From M0108 sp044228695 (GTDB taxonomy: Bacteria > Pseudomonadota > Gammaproteobacteria > Chromatiales > Chromatiaceae): a stretch of DNA of 9,437 bases. The notes beneath the pieces are model-generated. The model worked only from the letters and a program-made list of their open reading frames with translations, searched no databases and was not told the DNA's origin. Positions 7,308 to 9,437 of the stretch are shown piece by piece; within the stretch, counting starts at the first letter, position 1; every line of letters begins with the position of its first letter. The stretch is from the NCBI GenBank assembly GCA_044228695.1, contig JBGAUK010000116.1, positions 1 to 9,437 of the forward strand, read 5' to 3'. A program made the translations under genes and the position numbers.

Positions 7308-7371
7308 GCTACCCGTGCAGCGACTAGCCCCATCCGGGGCCGTAGGCGTTGCCGGGTAGCTTGATGTTTTT
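7308..7371 (+). terminator. Long stable hairpin plus T5 in the tRNA-Val/thrS spacer
   Basis: GCTACCCG (7308-7315) pairs perfectly with CGGGTAGC (7353-7360). Inside, GCAGCGACTA (7317-7326) pairs with TAGGCGTTGC (7343-7352) with one mismatch and one G-U. The apex is GCCCC-ATCC-GGGGC (7327-7340). This gives about 22 pairs with only a bulged T and a CG bulge. TTGATG and then five T (7367-7371) follow. It could be an intrinsic terminator for the tRNA transcript (the T-run is slightly displaced), a processing site, or an upstream structural domain of the thrS leader. I cannot decide from sequence alone. Confidence 0.5.
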
Positions 7372-7375
7372 CGGC

Positions 7376-7397
7376 GGCCGGCGTCATGTTGTTGGCC
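7376..7397 (+). promoter_or_regulatory. Second leader hairpin upstream of thrS
   Basis: GGCCGGC (7376-7382) can pair with GTTGGCC (7391-7397) using two G-U pairs, with an eight-base loop GTCATGTT. It lies 56 bases before the thrS ATG. A single-stranded linker of about 14 bases then leads to the anticodon-mimic hairpin. By position it could be the counterpart of the upstream (fourth) domain of the E. coli thrS operator, but the long hairpin at 7308-7360 is an equal candidate. Confidence 0.35.
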
Positions 7398-7411
7398 ATG
7401 AGCTGAATCAC

Positions 7412-7432
7412 GTGATCCCTCGTACCGATCAC
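7412..7432 (+). promoter_or_regulatory. thrS translational operator: hairpin mimicking the tRNA-Thr anticodon loop
   Basis: GTGATC (7412-7417) and GATCAC (7427-7432) form a perfect six-pair stem. The nine-base loop CCTCGTACC holds a seven-base core C-U-CGU-A-C: U33-like, anticodon CGU, A37-like. CGU lies at -33 to -31 relative to the thrS ATG. In E. coli, ThrRS represses its own translation by binding such an anticodon-like hairpin just upstream of the ribosome site, with the recognised G and U at about -32/-31. Here the hairpin ends nine bases before the Shine-Dalgarno-like AGGCAG (7441-7446), so bound ThrRS would block ribosome entry. Structure and position are seen; autoregulation is inferred by homology. 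Confidence 0.7.
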
Positions 7433-7453
7433 CACTGAGCAGGCAGATTGCCC

Positions 7454-9385
7454 ATGCCCCGGATCACCCTCCCCGACGGTTCCGTTAAGTCTTTCGACGC
7501 CCCTTTGACTGTGGCCCAGGTCGCGGCAAGTATAGGCCAGGGCCTGGCCCGTGCCGCCCTTGCCGGCCGGGTCGATGGCCGCCTCGTCGACACCTCGTAT
7601 CTCATCGCTCAGGACGCCAGTCTGGCCATCGTCACCGCCCGGGACGAGGAGGCCTTGGAACTGCTGCGTCATGACGCCGCCCATGTCATGGCCCAGGCCG
7701 TCCAGGAACTCTATCCCGGTACCCAGGTGACCATAGGCCCCGCCATCGACAACGGCTTCTATTACGACTTTGCCCGCGCGGAGCCCTTCACCCCGGAAGA
7801 CCTGGGGGCGATCGAGCAGCGCATGCACGAGATCGTCGCCCGTGACCTGCCCCTGGAGCGCGAGGTCTGGGACCGCGAGGACGCCAAGACCCTCTTTGCC
7901 GGCATCGGCGAGGACTTTAAGGTTCAGATCATCGAGAACATCATCCCCGAGGGGGAAGAGGTCTCCATTTATCGCCAGGGCGACTGGTTTGATGTCTGCC
8001 GCGGCCCGCATCTGCCCAGCACGGGCAAACTCGGCAATGGCTTCAAGCTGATGAAGGTGGCCGGCGCCTACTGGCGGGGCGATTCCACCCAGCCCATGTT
8101 GCAGCGCATCTATGGCACCGCCTGGCGTGACCGTAAGGAACTCAAGGATTACCTCACGCGCCTGGCGGAGGCGGAGAAGCGCGACCATCGCAAGCTCGGC
8201 AAGGCCCTGGATCTCTTCCATACCCAGGAAGAGGCGCCGGGCATGGTCTTCTGGCATGACAAGGGCTGGACCATCTACCTGATCCTGGAGGACTACATTC
8301 GGTCCAAACTCCGGGTGCATGGCTATCTCGAGGTACATACCCCCCAGATCATCGATCGCAGCCTCTGGGAGCGGTCTGGCCACTGGGAAAAGTTTCGCGC
8401 CGACATGTTCGTTACCGAGGCCGAGGAGCGGGTCTTCGCCATCAAGCCGATGAACTGCCCGGCCCACATCCAGATTTTCAATCACGGGCTCAAGAGCTAC
8501 CGCGACTTGCCCCTGCGCATGGCGGAGTTTGGCTCCTGCCACCGCAACGAGCCCTCCGGGACCCTGCACGGCCTGATGCGGGTGCGTAACTTCGTCCAGG
8601 ATGACGCCCACATCTTTTGCACCGAGGACCAGATCCTCTCCGAGGTCCTGGACTTCATCGACCTGCTCTATGGCATCTACCGGGATTTCGGCTTCGACGA
8701 GGTGCTGGTGAAGTTTTCCACCCGCCCGCCCAAGCGCGTGGGTTCCGACGCCACCTGGGATAAGGCGGAGCAGGCCCTGGGAAATGCCCTTATCAAGAAG
8801 GGCCTGGCCTTCGACCTGCAGCCTGGCGAAGGCGCCTTCTACGGTCCCAAAATCGAATTCTCCCTGCGGGACTGCCTGCAACGGGTCTGGCAACTCGGTA
8901 CCATCCAGCTCGACTTCTCCATGCCGGAGCGCCTGGGTGCCCATTACATCGCCGTTGATAACAGCCGCCAGACCCCGGTCATGCTTCACCGCGCGGTACT
9001 GGGTTCCCTGGAGCGATTCATCGGCATTCTGATCGAACACTACGCCGGCGCCCTGCCCCTCTGGCTGTCGCCCTTGCAGGCCGTGGTACTCAATATCACC
9101 GACCGCCAGGCGGACTGGGCCCGGGAAGTGGCTAGCACTTTGACGGATAAGGGCTTCCGGACCCATCTGGACTTGAGAAACGAGAAGATCGGCTTTAAAA
9201 TCCGCGAGCACACCCTGCAAAGGGTGCCCTACCTGCTGGTCATCGGCGATAGGGAGGTCGAATCCAATCAAGTGGCTGTACGTGCGCGCGATGGCAAGGA
9301 TCTGGGTCAGATGAGTCTGGCACAGCTCGTTGCCCTTTTGAATGTTCAAATGGCGCAGCTCGGCCGCGTTTCCGTGGAGAATTGA
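7454..9385 (+). CDS. thrS: Threonyl-tRNA synthetase
   Basis: This class II aminoacyl-tRNA synthetase charges tRNA-Thr with threonine in the cytoplasm. At 643 residues it matches E. coli ThrRS (642). An N-terminal TGS domain (about 1-62) is followed by an editing domain with H-D-A-A-H (His73, His77) and C-R-G-P-H (Cys182, His186) for hydrolysing Ser-tRNA-Thr. The catalytic core has zinc ligands Cys335 (M-N-C-P), His386 (D-D-A-H) and His512 (M-L-H-R), plus motif 2 around R-N-E-P-S-G and M-R-V-R-N-F-V-Q-D-D. The anticodon-binding domain starts near P-L-W-L-S-P (about 535). I chose the ATG at 7454 over an in-frame TTG at 7448 because M-P-R-I-T-L-P-D-G-S aligns with the E. coli start. It is preceded by an anticodon-mimic operator and followed two bases later by infC. 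Confidence 0.98.
   Translation: MPRITLPDGSVKSFDAPLTVAQVAASIGQGLARAALAGRVDGRLVDTSYLIAQDASLAIVTARDEEALELLRHDAAHVMAQAVQELYPGTQVTIGPAIDNGFYYDFARAEPFTPEDLGAIEQRMHEIVARDLPLEREVWDREDAKTLFAGIGEDFKVQIIENIIPEGEEVSIYRQGDWFDVCRGPHLPSTGKLGNGFKLMKVAGAYWRGDSTQPMLQRIYGTAWRDRKELKDYLTRLAEAEKRDHRKLGKALDLFHTQEEAPGMVFWHDKGWTIYLILEDYIRSKLRVHGYLEVHTPQIIDRSLWERSGHWEKFRADMFVTEAEERVFAIKPMNCPAHIQIFNHGLKSYRDLPLRMAEFGSCHRNEPSGTLHGLMRVRNFVQDDAHIFCTEDQILSEVLDFIDLLYGIYRDFGFDEVLVKFSTRPPKRVGSDATWDKAEQALGNALIKKGLAFDLQPGEGAFYGPKIEFSLRDCLQRVWQLGTIQLDFSMPERLGAHYIAVDNSRQTPVMLHRAVLGSLERFIGILIEHYAGALPLWLSPLQAVVLNITDRQADWAREVASTLTDKGFRTHLDLRNEKIGFKIREHTLQRVPYLLVIGDREVESNQVAVRARDGKDLGQMSLAQLVALLNVQMAQLGRVSVEN
9376..9380 (+). promoter_or_regulatory. 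Shine-Dalgarno of infC within the last codons of thrS
   Basis: GGAGA lies seven bases before ATC (9388) but only one base before the in-frame TTG (9382). This spacing decides in favour of the ATC start. The site lies inside the thrS coding end, so translation of the two genes is probably coupled. Confidence 0.6.
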
Positions 9386-9387
9386 CA

Positions 9388-9437
9388 ATCAAGCGCGAGT
9401 CAGGAAGAGGATCCGAAAAAAACCGGATCAATGGAGC
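9388..9437 (+). CDS. infC: Translation initiation factor IF-3, first codons (3' end outside window)
   Basis: The frame starting at ATC (9388) reads I/M-K-R-E-S-G-R-G-S-E-K-N-R-I-N-G and continues past the window edge. The N-R-I-N-G motif matches the start of the IF-3 N-terminal domain (E. coli M-K-G-G-K-R-...-P-N-R-I-N-G). It falls at nearly the same distance from the start: residue 16 here, 17 in E. coli. IF-3 prevents premature subunit joining and proofreads start codons. thrS-infC is the standard gene order, normally followed by rpmI and rplT. E. coli infC itself starts with AUU and is autoregulated through that rare codon; AUC here would be equivalent. A TTG at 9382 overlapping the thrS stop is the alternative start. 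Only 50 bases are in view, so identity rests on the motif and context. Confidence 0.75.
   Translation, partial: MKRESGRGSEKNRING

Noticed and set aside
7407..7416. Perfect palindrome ATCACGTGAT in the thrS leader, suggesting a transcription-factor site.
   Set aside because: Its right half is already explained as the 5' arm of the anticodon-mimic hairpin, and no promoter lies nearby for a repressor to act on.
7304..9388. A 694-codon open frame on the minus strand covering the whole of thrS.
   Set aside because: It is the mirror of thrS, whose protein is unmistakable. Long antisense frames are expected in GC-rich coding DNA.

Overview
The window is GC-rich bacterial chromosomal DNA, most likely from a gammaproteobacterium. 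Evidence is the single-chain class I fumarase, the ThrRS that aligns closely with the E. coli protein from its first residues, the thrS-infC order, and an E. coli-like thrS leader. An affiliation near Chromatiales is plausible but is only inference. I saw no phage, CRISPR or defence system, and nothing I would call a new multi-gene system. The main interest is in the RNA-level regulation at the right end and in small non-coding elements.

Left end (1-1080): the last part of an IS481-type insertion sequence abuts the truncated remains of a purine/pyrimidine (NCS2) permease on the minus strand. The IS appears to end near base 236, so the permease has lost its C-terminal half. Its final residues are read out of the IS, while the stop codon of the transposase lies in target DNA. 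A short intergenic repeat at about 1000-1047 lies just upstream of the permease start.

Middle (1082-3800): a complete class I [4Fe-4S] fumarate hydratase (minus strand) and a short lipoprotein-type D,D-carboxypeptidase (plus strand) diverge from a 230-base intergenic region. A second copy of the intergenic repeat follows the carboxypeptidase at about 3753-3800.

Sensory pair (3936-7158): an orphan CheB-CheR-PAS fusion with a seven-heptad coiled coil is followed 58 bases later by a small PAS-only protein. No other chemotaxis gene is visible. The fusion has neither a CheB receiver domain nor a histidine kinase, so any output must go through methyl chemistry or partner proteins.

Translation cluster (7177-9437): a promoter with a GC-rich discriminator, tRNA-Val(GAC), a structured leader of about 150 bases, thrS, and the first codons of infC. 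The leader carries a very stable imperfect hairpin followed by T5. It also carries a hairpin whose loop presents U-CGU-A, a mimic of the tRNA-Thr anticodon loop, at positions -33 to -31 from the thrS ATG. This matches the layout of the E. coli thrS translational operator. infC appears to start at a non-canonical AUC codon two bases after the thrS stop.
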